The position numbers and the translations under genes are program-made. Below the pieces are notes generated by a model. The model did no database searches. It was given only the letters and a program-made list of their open reading frames with translations, and was not told where the DNA came from. From Actinomycetota bacterium (GTDB lineage Bacteria > Actinomycetota > Acidimicrobiia > Acidimicrobiales > Ilumatobacteraceae), in contig JAPKZT010000262.1 of assembly GCA_026393655.1 (NCBI GenBank), positions 1 through 12,483 on the forward strand: a stretch of DNA of 12,483 nucleotides. The letters run 5' to 3'. Below are positions 1 to 7,378 of the stretch, piece after piece (positions within the stretch are counted from its first letter, which is position 1; the number at the start of each line of letters is the position of its first letter).

Positions 1-1
1 G

Positions 2-2137
2 CCGTGCGCATGGCCAGTGACCACAGACATGAAGAATCCGCCGCACTATCCGTTGGCAATTGACAAAGTTAACTATGTCGGCGACGGTGTAGCCGCAATT
101 TTGGCTATAAACGAAACTGCTTCACGAGATGCTCTTGACGCAATTGATGTGCAATACGAGCCACTGAAGGCCGTTGTCGATCTTGAAGATGCACTGAGTG
201 ACAAAAACATTATCCACAAAGATCTTGGCACTAACAAGAGTTACACCTGGCCGCTACTAGTAGAAGAGACACCTGGCTGCGTTGAAGAAGCGTTCAAGAA
301 AGCAAAATATAAAATAAAAGAGCGATACGTTCAGCAGCGACTGATCCCAATGGCGATGGAGCCGCGTGCAATTGCAGCAGTGCCACAACCATTTGGTGGT
401 GACATCACGCTCTATTCGTCGACACAGATTCCGCACATTTTGAAAGTGATGTCGGCGCTGACACTCGGCATACCCGAACAACAAGTTCGTGTCGTTGCGC
501 CAAGCGTCGGCGGTGGTTTCGGTTCAAAACTTGATGTTTATGCAGAAGAACTCTTGTGCATGGCGCTAGCCCGCAAACACAACACACCAGTGCGTTGGGT
601 TGAAGAGCGTACTGAAAATACGCAGGCAACGATTCAAGGTCGCGGACAAATTCAACATGTCGAATTGGCCGCGGACGAAAACGGCAAGATCACCGCGGTT
701 CGTGTGCGAATCATCGGCGATATGGGTGCGTATTTGCAACTCGTCACACCAGGCGTGCCGATTCTTGGGGCGTTTTTATATGCAGGCGTCTATGACATTC
801 CGAAGGCATACGACTTTAGTTGCACTTCGGTGTTTACAAACTTGACCCCGACAGATGCATATCGTGGCGCAGGTCGACCAGAGGCGACATATGCAATCGA
901 AATGGGGATTGAAGCACTGGCTCGTGAAATGAAAATTGACTCGTTTGAATTGCGCAAGCGCAACTACATCAAAAAAGAGCAGTTTCCATATACAGCATTT
1001 AGTGGTCTGACATATGACTCGGGTGATCACCTGCTGGCAGCCGAAAAAGCCGCCAAGATGACCGACCTAGCGGGTGTTCGCGTGCAACAGAAAAAACAAA
1101 ATGTGCCTGGCGCGACGAAACTGCTCGGCGTCGGCATGAGCTCATATTTTGAAATGTGCGGTCTCGCACCGTCGCGCGTGTTGGCTTCGCTTAACTACTC
1201 GGCAGGCGGCTGGGAAGCCGCAACTGTACGCGTGTTACCGACGAACAAAGTTCAAGTCATCACTGGCACTTCACCACACGGTCAAGGACATGAAACTTCT
1301 TGGGCAATGATTGCTGCTGAGAAACTTGGTGTGGCGCCCGAAGATGTTGATGTCTTGCACAGCGACACAGCGATTTCTGCACTAGGTCTTGACACTTACG
1401 GCTCGCGAAGTTTGCCTGTGGGTGGCGTTGCGATTGCACTCGCCTGCGACAAGGTGATCGAAAAAGCGAAATTGATTGCAGCCCACCAACTTGAGTGCGC
1501 AGCCGAAGACTTGCAGTTCGTGAATGGTACTTTCAGCGTCAAGGGCTCACCAGACCGTGCATTGCCACTCGCCGCAATTGCGTTCGGTGCGTTTACCGCA
1601 CATAATCTGCCAGATGGTTGCGAACCAAACCTTGAGGCGCAAGTTTCATACGACCCACCAAACTTCTCGTGGCCATTTGGCACGCACATGTGCGTAGTCG
1701 AAGTCGACACAGAAACAGGTGCGGTGAAAATCTTGAAATATATCGCGGTAGATGACTGTGGAAATCAAATCAATCCGCTGATTGTCGAAGGTCAAGTACA
1801 TGGTGGTGTGGTGCAAGGCATCGCCCAGGCATTGTTTGAAGAAGCCGTTTACGACAGCGATGGCAACTTGAAGTCGTCGAACCTCGCCGAATATCTCGTG
1901 CCAGCAGCATGTGATGTGCCTGCAATTACAACTGCACATACAGTTACACCTTCGCCAACAAATCAACTTGGCGTCAAAGGCATTGGCGAGGCGGGCACGA
2001 TCGGCGCAGCACCAACCGTGATGACCGCGATTATTGATGCGCTATCAAGCCTCGGTGTCACCACTATGGCGATGCCAGCGTCACCACAAACAGTATGGAA
2101 AACAATTAACGAAGCAACTCGTGGAGGTAAGAAATGA
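2..2137 (+). CDS. coxL: Form II CoxL-type molybdopterin-binding large subunit of a molybdenum hydroxylase (5' end cut by window)
   Basis: This is the catalytic subunit of a xanthine oxidase-family molybdenum hydroxylase, normally a cytoplasmic enzyme with a FAD subunit (next gene) and a 2Fe-2S subunit (presumably upstream, outside the window). The frame is open from base 2 and the first codons read PCAWPVTTDM, which matches the interior of CoxL proteins. The GTG at 17 is therefore not the start, and roughly 60-100 residues are missing. Visible motifs are GGGFGSK (bases 509-529), the active-site loop AYRGAGR (857-877), GQGHET (1280-1297) and GEAGTIG (1985-2005), the last carrying the conserved catalytic glutamate. 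AYRGAGR marks form II; the CO-oxidising form I has AYxCSFR. The substrate is thus unknown and may not be CO. The stop overlaps the coxM start (ATGA), so the two are translationally coupled. The S-L-M gene order implied here fits form II clusters. Confidence 0.95.
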   Translation, partial: PCAWPVTTDMKNPPHYPLAIDKVNYVGDGVAAILAINETASRDALDAIDVQYEPLKAVVDLEDALSDKNIIHKDLGTNKSYTWPLLVEETPGCVEEAFKKAKYKIKERYVQQRLIPMAMEPRAIAAVPQPFGGDITLYSSTQIPHILKVMSALTLGIPEQQVRVVAPSVGGGFGSKLDVYAEELLCMALARKHNTPVRWVEERTENTQATIQGRGQIQHVELAADENGKITAVRVRIIGDMGAYLQLVTPGVPILGAFLYAGVYDIPKAYDFSCTSVFTNLTPTDAYRGAGRPEATYAIEMGIEALAREMKIDSFELRKRNYIKKEQFPYTAFSGLTYDSGDHLLAAEKAAKMTDLAGVRVQQKKQNVPGATKLLGVGMSSYFEMCGLAPSRVLASLNYSAGGWEAATVRVLPTNKVQVITGTSPHGQGHETSWAMIAAEKLGVAPEDVDVLHSDTAISALGLDTYGSRSLPVGGVAIALACDKVIEKAKLIAAHQLECAAEDLQFVNGTFSVKGSPDRALPLAAIAFGAFTAHNLPDGCEPNLEAQVSYDPPNFSWPFGTHMCVVEVDTETGAVKILKYIAVDDCGNQINPLIVEGQVHGGVVQGIAQALFEEAVYDSDGNLKSSNLAEYLVPAACDVPAITTAHTVTPSPTNQLGVKGIGEAGTIGAAPTVMTAIIDALSSLGVTTMAMPASPQTVWKTINEATRGGKK
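2123..2128 (+). promoter_or_regulatory. Strong Shine-Dalgarno site of coxM
   Basis: GGAGGT lies 5 bases before the coxM ATG, inside the last codons of coxL. It is the clearest ribosome-binding site in the window. It fixes the coxM start at the ATGA overlap. Confidence 0.85.
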
Positions 2138-2958
2138 TTCCTGCAGCATTTGATTACAAGCGGGCATCATCTGCCGCCGAAGCAATTTCGCTAGTCAGCC
2201 AATACGGCAGTGACGCGAAGTTTCTGGCCGGTGGTCACAGTTTGTTGCCGCTGATGAAGTTGCGACTCGCACAACCGGCGATGTTGATCGACATCGGTCG
2301 TGTTAAAGATCTTTCGTATATCAAAGACGACGGAAAGCACATTGCGATTGGTGCGCTGACACGGCATATGGATGTTGAAACTTCGAAAGTATTGCTCGAG
2401 CACGCGCCACTGCTTAGTCATGCGGCTGGCCATGTCGGCGATGCGCAAGTGCGTCATCGTGGCACAATCGGTGGTTCAATCGCTCACGCAGACCCTGCAA
2501 GTGATTTGCCAGCAACAACACTTGCGCTCGGCGCAACATATGTTGTGCAAGGGCCACGCGGTCAGCGCGAAATCACCGCAGCTAATTTCTACAAAGGCTT
2601 TCTCGAAAGCGATTTGGCAGCCGATGAAATGCTGATTGAAATTCGCGTGCCGAAAATGCAAGGTGCCGGTTGGAGCTTTCAGAAGTTCAACCGTCGAGCC
2701 CAAGACTGGGCGATCGTTGGAGTTGCAGCATGGCGTCGAAAAGGTGAGGCTGGGGTCGCGCTCGTCAACATGGGTTCAACGCCAATTCTTGCGACGAGTG
2801 TTGCTAACGCAATCGCTAATGGTTCTTCAATTAATGATGCTGCTGCAATGGCATCTAACGAGGCTGAGCCACAGAGCGATCTCAACGCATCAACTGAATA
2901 TCGCAAGCACTTGGCATCGGTTCTCGTTCGCCGCGCTCTCGAGGCTGCTTCAAAATAA
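2134..2958 (+). CDS. coxM: CoxM-type FAD-binding medium subunit of the molybdenum hydroxylase
   Basis: This subunit carries FAD and passes electrons from the molybdenum and iron-sulfur centres to the acceptor. The product has 274 residues, near the usual 280-290. Two family FAD-binding motifs are intact: AGGHS at residues 32-36 (followed by LLPLMKLRLA) and TIGGS at 111-115 (followed by IAHADPASDLP). The C-terminal CO_deh_flav_C region begins around residue 178, with the conserved stretch NRRAQDWAIVGVAA at 186-199. The start is the ATG overlapping the coxL stop by 4 bases, with GGAGGT upstream. The next coding stretch seems to begin at, or even overlap, its stop codon. Confidence 0.95.
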   Translation: MIPAAFDYKRASSAAEAISLVSQYGSDAKFLAGGHSLLPLMKLRLAQPAMLIDIGRVKDLSYIKDDGKHIAIGALTRHMDVETSKVLLEHAPLLSHAAGHVGDAQVRHRGTIGGSIAHADPASDLPATTLALGATYVVQGPRGQREITAANFYKGFLESDLAADEMLIEIRVPKMQGAGWSFQKFNRRAQDWAIVGVAAWRRKGEAGVALVNMGSTPILATSVANAIANGSSINDAAAMASNEAEPQSDLNASTEYRKHLASVLVRRALEAASK

Positions 2959-3065
2959 AAGATTTTCGTCTTACTCGTTTTAGACCAGCACTAGTTTTTG
3001 TCTACTTAGTAATCTTTGGGTGGTCGGCTAAACATTTTGGGCTACCAGTCGACCGCATTGCGGTC
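2955..3065 (+). other. Probable translated N-terminal extension of the PAP2 protein without an ATG/GTG/TTG start
   Basis: The PAP2 frame stays open upstream of the GTG at 3066, back to a stop at 2895. The translation looks like protein: a hydrophobic helix (PALVFVYLVIFGWSA) followed by GLPVDRIAVVSWLLGALVC, running smoothly into the downstream protein. No ATG, GTG or TTG occurs in this frame between 2898 and 3066. The best-placed candidate is ATA at 2955, which overlaps the coxM stop as ATAA, an analogue of the ATGA overlap one gene earlier. A GAGG sits 10 bases before it (2941-2944). It would add 37 residues. ATT at 3057 and ATC at 3012 are alternatives, as is a sequencing error that removed a normal start. 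Confidence 0.5.
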
Positions 3066-3872
3066 GTGTCGTGGCTATTGGGCGCACTCGTTTGCGGCAA
3101 CTTTGGCAAACCGTTGCGTGAACAAAGGGCAATGGTTCGCGATTGGGCGATTTTAGTTGCCCTGCTTTTTGCCTACGAATACAGCAGAGGCATCGCCGAT
3201 CAACTTGGCACACGAGTTCATCTGACTGCAATCCGAGACATCGATCGATTTTTATTTTTCGGCAACGATCCAAATGTTTGGGTGCAAAATCACTTCAATG
3301 TTTCACGCAAAGTTTCATGGTATGAACTGCCATTGGCAGTCGTTTATATGACTCACTTTGTGTTTCCGGTTGCAATCGCGGTCATCTTGTGGCTTCGAAA
3401 TCGAAACGAGTGGTCTCGCTATATGCGCAGGTTTGCATTATTGCTTGGCTCGGGCGTGGCAACCTATATTTTGTTTCCAGTTGCACCACCGTGGATGGCT
3501 GCACACGACGGGTACATCGCCCACATCGCTCGAATCACTGCTCGCGGTTGGCGCAGTATGGGGCTTTCAACCGTCTCAAAAGTTTTTGACCGCGGCAAAG
3601 AAATCACGAACCCAGTTGCCGCGTTGCCATCTCTACATGCAGCATTTTCGCTGTTAGTTGTCGTTTTCTTTTTTAAATGGATGTCAACACCGTGGCGAAT
3701 TATCTCGTTAACGCTGCCTGCGTCGATGGCATTCGCTCTCGTATATTTTGGCGAACACTACGTCACTGATATTTTGCTGGGCTGGCTTTATGTTGGCGCA
3801 GCAAGTTATATTGCAACTCGCTACGAGCAAAGAAAACTCGGCGCGACTGAAGTCGCAGTTACTAGCAATTAA
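3066..3872 (+). CDS. PAP2/Aur1-like integral membrane phosphatase
   Basis: This is a polytopic membrane protein of the PAP2 superfamily, closest in motif style to the Aur1/inositol-phosphorylceramide synthase-like branch, which acts on lipid phosphates. Counting from the GTG at 3066 it has 268 residues. Hydrophobic segments lie near residues 27-38, 89-110, 122-140, 192-203, 213-228 and 236-250. Catalytic motifs are PSLH at 188-191 and HYVTD at 231-235, giving the usual two histidines and an aspartate. The phrase LFPVAPPWMAAHDGY at 136-150 is typical of this branch. The GTG has no convincing ribosome-binding site and cuts off a likely first helix, so the real N-terminus is probably upstream (see 2955-3065). 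It follows coxM closely and probably shares its transcript, but no link to the hydroxylase is known. It ends 3 bases from the converging Dabb gene. Confidence 0.85.
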   Translation: MSWLLGALVCGNFGKPLREQRAMVRDWAILVALLFAYEYSRGIADQLGTRVHLTAIRDIDRFLFFGNDPNVWVQNHFNVSRKVSWYELPLAVVYMTHFVFPVAIAVILWLRNRNEWSRYMRRFALLLGSGVATYILFPVAPPWMAAHDGYIAHIARITARGWRSMGLSTVSKVFDRGKEITNPVAALPSLHAAFSLLVVVFFFKWMSTPWRIISLTLPASMAFALVYFGEHYVTDILLGWLYVGAASYIATRYEQRKLGATEVAVTSN

Positions 3873-3875
3873 TAA

Positions 3876-4172
3876 CTAGAAGCTAATTTGTGACGCGGCG
3901 CGACTGGCGATATACGGCTTAAAGTACTTTGCGCGAATCTCGTTATGTAATGCGTCTTCGTCGTAAGCACGCCAACCTGCAACATCGTCAAAAGTTGCTG
4001 CGATCAAATAGTTTGAGTTTGTCGGTGCTGAAACACCTAAATCGGGCCCACAGCGATAATCACGCACTGACGGTATTTTTGCGACCATTTCTTTTAGAAC
4101 TTTTGTAACAACCTCAGCATAATTTTCTGGAACTTGGTCGTTCCATGTGATTGCCACGACATGTTGCAACAT
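3876..4172 (-). CDS. Dabb (stress-responsive A/B barrel) domain protein
   Basis: The 98-residue product is a single dimeric alpha/beta-barrel domain of the Dabb type. It starts with the hallmark MLQHVVAITW, has a helix with KVLKEMVAKIPSVRDY (residues 24-39), and then the second half NYLIAATFDDVAGWRAYDED at 54-73 with a following conserved H76. Members range from polyketide cyclase-like enzymes to proteins of unknown role, so no reaction is assigned. Its ATG overlaps the SDR stop by one base (TGATG), so it is the downstream, translationally coupled partner of the SDR gene. Its stop faces the PAP2 stop with a 3-base gap, which leaves no room for a separate terminator. Confidence 0.88.
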   Translation of the reverse strand: MLQHVVAITWNDQVPENYAEVVTKVLKEMVAKIPSVRDYRCGPDLGVSAPTNSNYLIAATFDDVAGWRAYDEDALHNEIRAKYFKPYIASRAASQISF

Positions 4173-4918
4173 CAGATCAAACCCGAATATTGTCCGCCAT
4201 CAACTTGCAAGTTTGCACCAGTAATAAACTTCGCCGACTCACTGCACAAAAATGCGACAACATCACCAAAATCTTTAGGGTCACCGACAACCCCAGCCGG
4301 AATATCCAGCGCCTTAGCGTCAGGTACTGCGCCATATAACTGTGTGATTCGGTCTGTGGCATGAGTCCCTGGTTGCACAGTATTTATTGTTACACAGTCA
4401 CCAGCAACTTCGCGGGCAACAGTCTTTAGAAAGCCAGTCAGTCCTGCACGCATCGTATTTGACAGGATCAAATTAGCGATTGGCTGGCGCACGGCAATAG
4501 AAGTAATCGCTACTACTCGCCCCCACTTGCGTGATTGCATCTCAGGCACAACCAGTTTCGTCATCGCGATCATCGACATCAAACCATTTTGCACAGCAGT
4601 TTCGTAACTCTCGACATTTGTACTGGCGAAGTTTCCCGCTGGTGGTCCGCCACCATTTAAAATAACAATGTCAAGATGGCCGAGCGCAGCAGTTGCATTG
4701 CGAATAAATGTTTCGCCACCAACGACACTTGAAACATCACCAACAATTCCGATGCACGAGTTACCAATTTTTGTAGCGGCATCAGTTACGCGCTTGGCAT
4801 CACGACCACAAATAGCAACTCGCACTCCGTCATTTGCAAGCGCATGAGCAGTTGCGAAACCAAGACCGGCAGAGCCACCAGCCACTGCAGCCGTACGTCC
4901 GCTAATCGCAAGATCCAT
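4172..4918 (-). CDS. SDR-family protein with altered active site (FabG-like)
   Basis: The 248-residue product is of typical classical SDR length, with a Rossmann fold for NAD(P)(H). The glycine motif is degenerate, AGGSAGLG at 13-20 instead of TGxxxGxG. The usual NNAG reads NGGG at 88-91, followed by PP. The catalytic serine is kept (S140 in ITSIAVRQP). The YxxxK pair is replaced by SxxxR (S153-R157 in LILSNTMRAGL). The C-terminus FITGANLQVDGGQYSG is standard for FabG-like SDRs. This pattern recalls the BKR-like SDR subgroup described as lacking a perfect tetrad; these may be reductases with a different mechanism or may not be reductases. It is the first gene of a two-gene unit with the Dabb gene and lies divergently from the FAD oxidoreductase across 69 bases. 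No Shine-Dalgarno is visible before its ATG. Confidence 0.9.
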   Translation of the reverse strand: MDLAISGRTAAVAGGSAGLGFATAHALANDGVRVAICGRDAKRVTDAATKIGNSCIGIVGDVSSVVGGETFIRNATAALGHLDIVILNGGGPPAGNFASTNVESYETAVQNGLMSMIAMTKLVVPEMQSRKWGRVVAITSIAVRQPIANLILSNTMRAGLTGFLKTVAREVAGDCVTINTVQPGTHATDRITQLYGAVPDAKALDIPAGVVGDPKDFGDVVAFLCSESAKFITGANLQVDGGQYSGLI

Positions 4919-4926
4919 GAATGTTC

Positions 4927-4932
4927 AGATTA
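4927..4932 (-). promoter_or_regulatory. Possible -10 element for a leaderless SDR transcript
   Basis: On the minus strand TAATCT lies 8 bases before the SDR ATG. It fits the TANNNT pattern of actinobacterial -10 elements, at about the distance expected if transcription begins at or near the ATG. The lack of a Shine-Dalgarno agrees with a leaderless message. No clear -35 box was found, so this is tentative. Confidence 0.3.
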
Positions 4933-4987
4933 GCGCACCAGCTATTGGCAATCTCATAGACTGGGCGACGTTAGGTGGTGAGACCAA

Positions 4988-6421
4988 ATGGACCGATCGG
5001 CAAACCCGCCGCGGTCGAGTAAGCGTTACCTTGATGCGATAGCCGATGCGGACACGTTTCCATATTGGTTAGACGACGTGGACGAGCCCGACTCGAACCC
5101 AACTGCAGTGCACAACGAAGACTGCGATCTTTGCGTGGTCGGTGGCGGTTTCACCGGCCTATGGACAGCAATCATCGCCAAGCAACGAGACGCAAAACGT
5201 GATGTCGTTCTTATTGACGCGCATGAAATTGGCTCAGGTGCGAGTAGTCGCAATGGCGGATTCATGGATTACTCGTTAACTCATGGCATCGCCAACGCTC
5301 AACAAAGATTTCCGGATGAAGTAGATGTTCTCGAACAACTCGGTCGCGAAAATATTGCCGAGATCGAAAAAGTAATCCGTGAATACAACATTGACTGCGA
5401 CTTCGAACGCAATGGCGCAATCGAAGTTGCCAGCACTTGGCATCCAGAAAACTACACGGATGAATTAAAAGAAGATTATTCAATTTTGCGCGACCTCGGA
5501 CACGATGTTGTATGGCTTGACCGCGATGCAATGAATGCCGAAGTGCACTCGCCTGTTTTCACTGGTGGCTTGTGGGCAAAAGATACTTCGGCGCTCGTTG
5601 ACCCAGCTCGTTTGGCATGGGGTTTAAAACGCGTGGCGCAAACTCTCGGGGTACGAATCTATGAAGACACTCGCGCTGGAGAAATTTCTGAGAACAAATC
5701 TTGCATTGAGATTAAAACTGCACTAGCAAAAATTCAAGCACAAAATGTGGCACTTGCAACAAACACTTTCAAACCATTGCTACGCAAGATGAACAAATAC
5801 ATTGCACCCGTTTACGACTATTGCTTGGTAACAGAGCCGTTAACAACGCAACAGCTTGAAAGTATCGGTTGGCGCAATCGTCAAGGTCTCGCAGATTGCT
5901 CGAATCAGTTTCACTACTTTAGGTTGACTGCCGATAATCGAATTTTGTGGGGCGGATACGACGCGATCTACTACTTCGGTGGCCAGATGGATAAAGAACT
6001 CGAATCTCGACCAGAAAGTTGGGCGATGCTGTCAAGCCAGTTCTTTACAACTTTTCCTCAACTCGAAGGCGTGAAGTTTTCGCACATGTGGGGTGCACCG
6101 ATTGATACATGCTCGAGATACAGCGTGTTTTGGGGTACGCACTATAAAAATCGTGTCGCATACGCAATCGGCTACACAGGTCTCGGGGTCGCAGCATCGC
6201 GATTTGGTGGCGAAGTAATGCTTGATCTACTCGCAGGTAATTCGACTCGTGCCACTCAAACAGAATTCGTGCAAACTAAACCGCGACCGTTCCCGCCGGA
6301 GCCTTTCCGTTTTATCGGTATCCAAGCCACAAAATGGTCGCTTGACTACGAAGACCGTACTGGTAAACGTAATCTGTGGCTTCGTTTACTAGACCGTCTT
6401 GGGTTGGGTTTCGACTCGTAG
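4988..6421 (+). CDS. DAO-family FAD-dependent oxidoreductase (amine/amino acid oxidase-like)
   Basis: The 477-residue product is a soluble FAD flavoprotein of the D-amino-acid oxidase fold, similar in layout to gamma-glutamylputrescine oxidase-like proteins. A short N-terminal lead contains FPYWLDD (residues 24-30). The FAD dinucleotide-binding motif is VVGGGFTGLWTA at 50-61, with the acidic end of the second strand at VVLIDAHEIGSGASSRNGG (73-91). The C-terminal FAD contact is GYTGLGVAASRFGG at 395-408. The family oxidises C-N bonds, typically of amines or amino acids, with oxygen as acceptor; the substrate here is unknown. The ATG is preceded by AGGTGGTGAG at 4973-4982, a good ribosome-binding site. 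It lies 39 bases before the MoxR gene on the same strand, so it could share a transcript with the maturation genes, though a functional link is not shown. Confidence 0.9.
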   Translation: MDRSANPPRSSKRYLDAIADADTFPYWLDDVDEPDSNPTAVHNEDCDLCVVGGGFTGLWTAIIAKQRDAKRDVVLIDAHEIGSGASSRNGGFMDYSLTHGIANAQQRFPDEVDVLEQLGRENIAEIEKVIREYNIDCDFERNGAIEVASTWHPENYTDELKEDYSILRDLGHDVVWLDRDAMNAEVHSPVFTGGLWAKDTSALVDPARLAWGLKRVAQTLGVRIYEDTRAGEISENKSCIEIKTALAKIQAQNVALATNTFKPLLRKMNKYIAPVYDYCLVTEPLTTQQLESIGWRNRQGLADCSNQFHYFRLTADNRILWGGYDAIYYFGGQMDKELESRPESWAMLSSQFFTTFPQLEGVKFSHMWGAPIDTCSRYSVFWGTHYKNRVAYAIGYTGLGVAASRFGGEVMLDLLAGNSTRATQTEFVQTKPRPFPPEPFRFIGIQATKWSLDYEDRTGKRNLWLRLLDRLGLGFDS

Positions 6422-6443
6422 ATGATGATCACCTGATTATCCT

Positions 6444-6465
6444 GATGAGATGAGGATGAGATGAG
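6444..6465 (+). repeat. Perfect 11-bp tandem duplication spanning the MoxR start codon
   Basis: The unit GATGAGATGAG occurs twice without a gap (6444-6454 and 6455-6465). The second copy holds the start codon at 6461. The array has four ATGs (6445, 6450, 6456, 6461). The three upstream ones open tiny frames that stop at once (ATG-AGA-TGA at 6445-6453; 6450 and 6456 both end with the TGA at 6462-6464). GAGGA at 6452-6456 is the likely ribosome-binding site for the real start. Confidence 0.8.
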
Positions 6466-7378
6466 TTTGCAGAGTGTTGCCGATGTGCGCAGTGCACTAG
6501 ATGCAAATAATTATCTTGCGAGCGACGGTTTAGCAACAGCAGTTTTTTTGGCGATGTCGCTAAATCGGCCGTTGCTACTTGAAGGTGAGGCTGGTGTCGG
6601 TAAAACTGAATTGGCAAAGGTTTTAGCCACTATTCGCAACAGCGAACTAATTCGTTTGCAATGTTACGAAGGCATCGACGCTGCACAAGCAATGTACGAC
6701 TGGGATTACTCACGACAGTTGTTGCATCTTCGAACCCTTGAGGCAACCGGAGAAGCTTCTTCGCTCGGTGCCGACAAACTTGAGGGACAGTTGTATAGCG
6801 AAAAGTTTTTGATCCGGCGCGCATTATTGCGAGCGATTGATCAACACGAAGGAACTTCGCCAGTTTTATTGATTGACGAAATAGATCGCGCAGATGACGA
6901 ATTTGAAGCTTATTTATTAGAAGTACTCTCTGATTTTCAAATCACAATCCCTGAACTTGGCACCTACAAAGCAACTACGCCACCGTTAGTTGTGCTGACT
7001 TCAAATCGCACTCGAGATGTGCACGACGCATTAAAACGGCGTTGCTTGTATCACTGGGTTGAGCACCCTGACTTTGAGCGTGAAGTTGAGATTGTTCGCC
7101 GCCGTGTGCCACAAGTAAATGAATTGCTCGCGCGGCAAGTCAGTGCTGCTGTTGAGGCTCTACGTAAAATGCAGTTATACAAGCCGCCTGGTGTTGCCGA
7201 AACAATTGACTGGGCTACTGCACTTGGTCGACTCGGTGTACGAGAACTTGATGAGTCAGTTGTGCAAGCAACTCTCGGCACCGTGCTTAAGTATCGCGAA
7301 GATCACGAACGAGTTCGCAACAGCGGTGTTGCTGGACTCGTTAAACAAGCCTTTGAGCGAGGGCTGTACAACGACTAA
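6461..7378 (+). CDS. MoxR-family AAA+ ATPase (CoxD-like)
   Basis: This cytoplasmic ATPase of 305 residues belongs to the MoxR branch of AAA+ proteins. In Mo-hydroxylase clusters the CoxD member works with the VWA protein CoxE to mature the active site. Walker A is GEAGVGKT at 42-49, Walker B is LLIDEID at 136-142, and sensor 1 is LTSNRTRDV at 179-187. Arginine-finger candidates are R193/R194 in ALKRRCLYHWVEHPD. The C-terminal lid helix bundle covers about residues 210-300. The assignment to CoxD rather than another MoxR rests on the following coxE gene, whose ATG overlaps this stop by one base (TAATG). The ATG is chosen because GAGGA precedes it and the P-loop lies at the usual distance; the start sits in an 11-bp tandem duplication. 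Confidence 0.93.
   Translation: MSLQSVADVRSALDANNYLASDGLATAVFLAMSLNRPLLLEGEAGVGKTELAKVLATIRNSELIRLQCYEGIDAAQAMYDWDYSRQLLHLRTLEATGEASSLGADKLEGQLYSEKFLIRRALLRAIDQHEGTSPVLLIDEIDRADDEFEAYLLEVLSDFQITIPELGTYKATTPPLVVLTSNRTRDVHDALKRRCLYHWVEHPDFEREVEIVRRRVPQVNELLARQVSAAVEALRKMQLYKPPGVAETIDWATALGRLGVRELDESVVQATLGTVLKYREDHERVRNSGVAGLVKQAFERGLYND

Noticed and set aside
1396..1966. Two antisense open frames of 104-106 codons inside coxL
   Set aside because: They lie wholly within a well-supported gene, have no recognisable domain or ribosome-binding site, and are expected shadows of its codon use.
17..2137. GTG at 17 as the real start of the CoxL gene
   Set aside because: The frame is open to the window edge, and the codons before it encode PCAWP, which fits the interior of CoxL; the protein would also lack its normal N-terminal part.
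2636..2983. A 115-codon frame overlapping the end of coxM on the same strand
   Set aside because: It overlaps conserved CoxM sequence in another frame and its translation has no family resemblance.
4944..4973. Sigma-70 type promoter for the FAD oxidoreductase (TTGGCA at 4945-4950)
   Set aside because: The hexamer at the proper spacing (ACGTTA at 4968-4973) is a poor -10 match, so no promoter is called.
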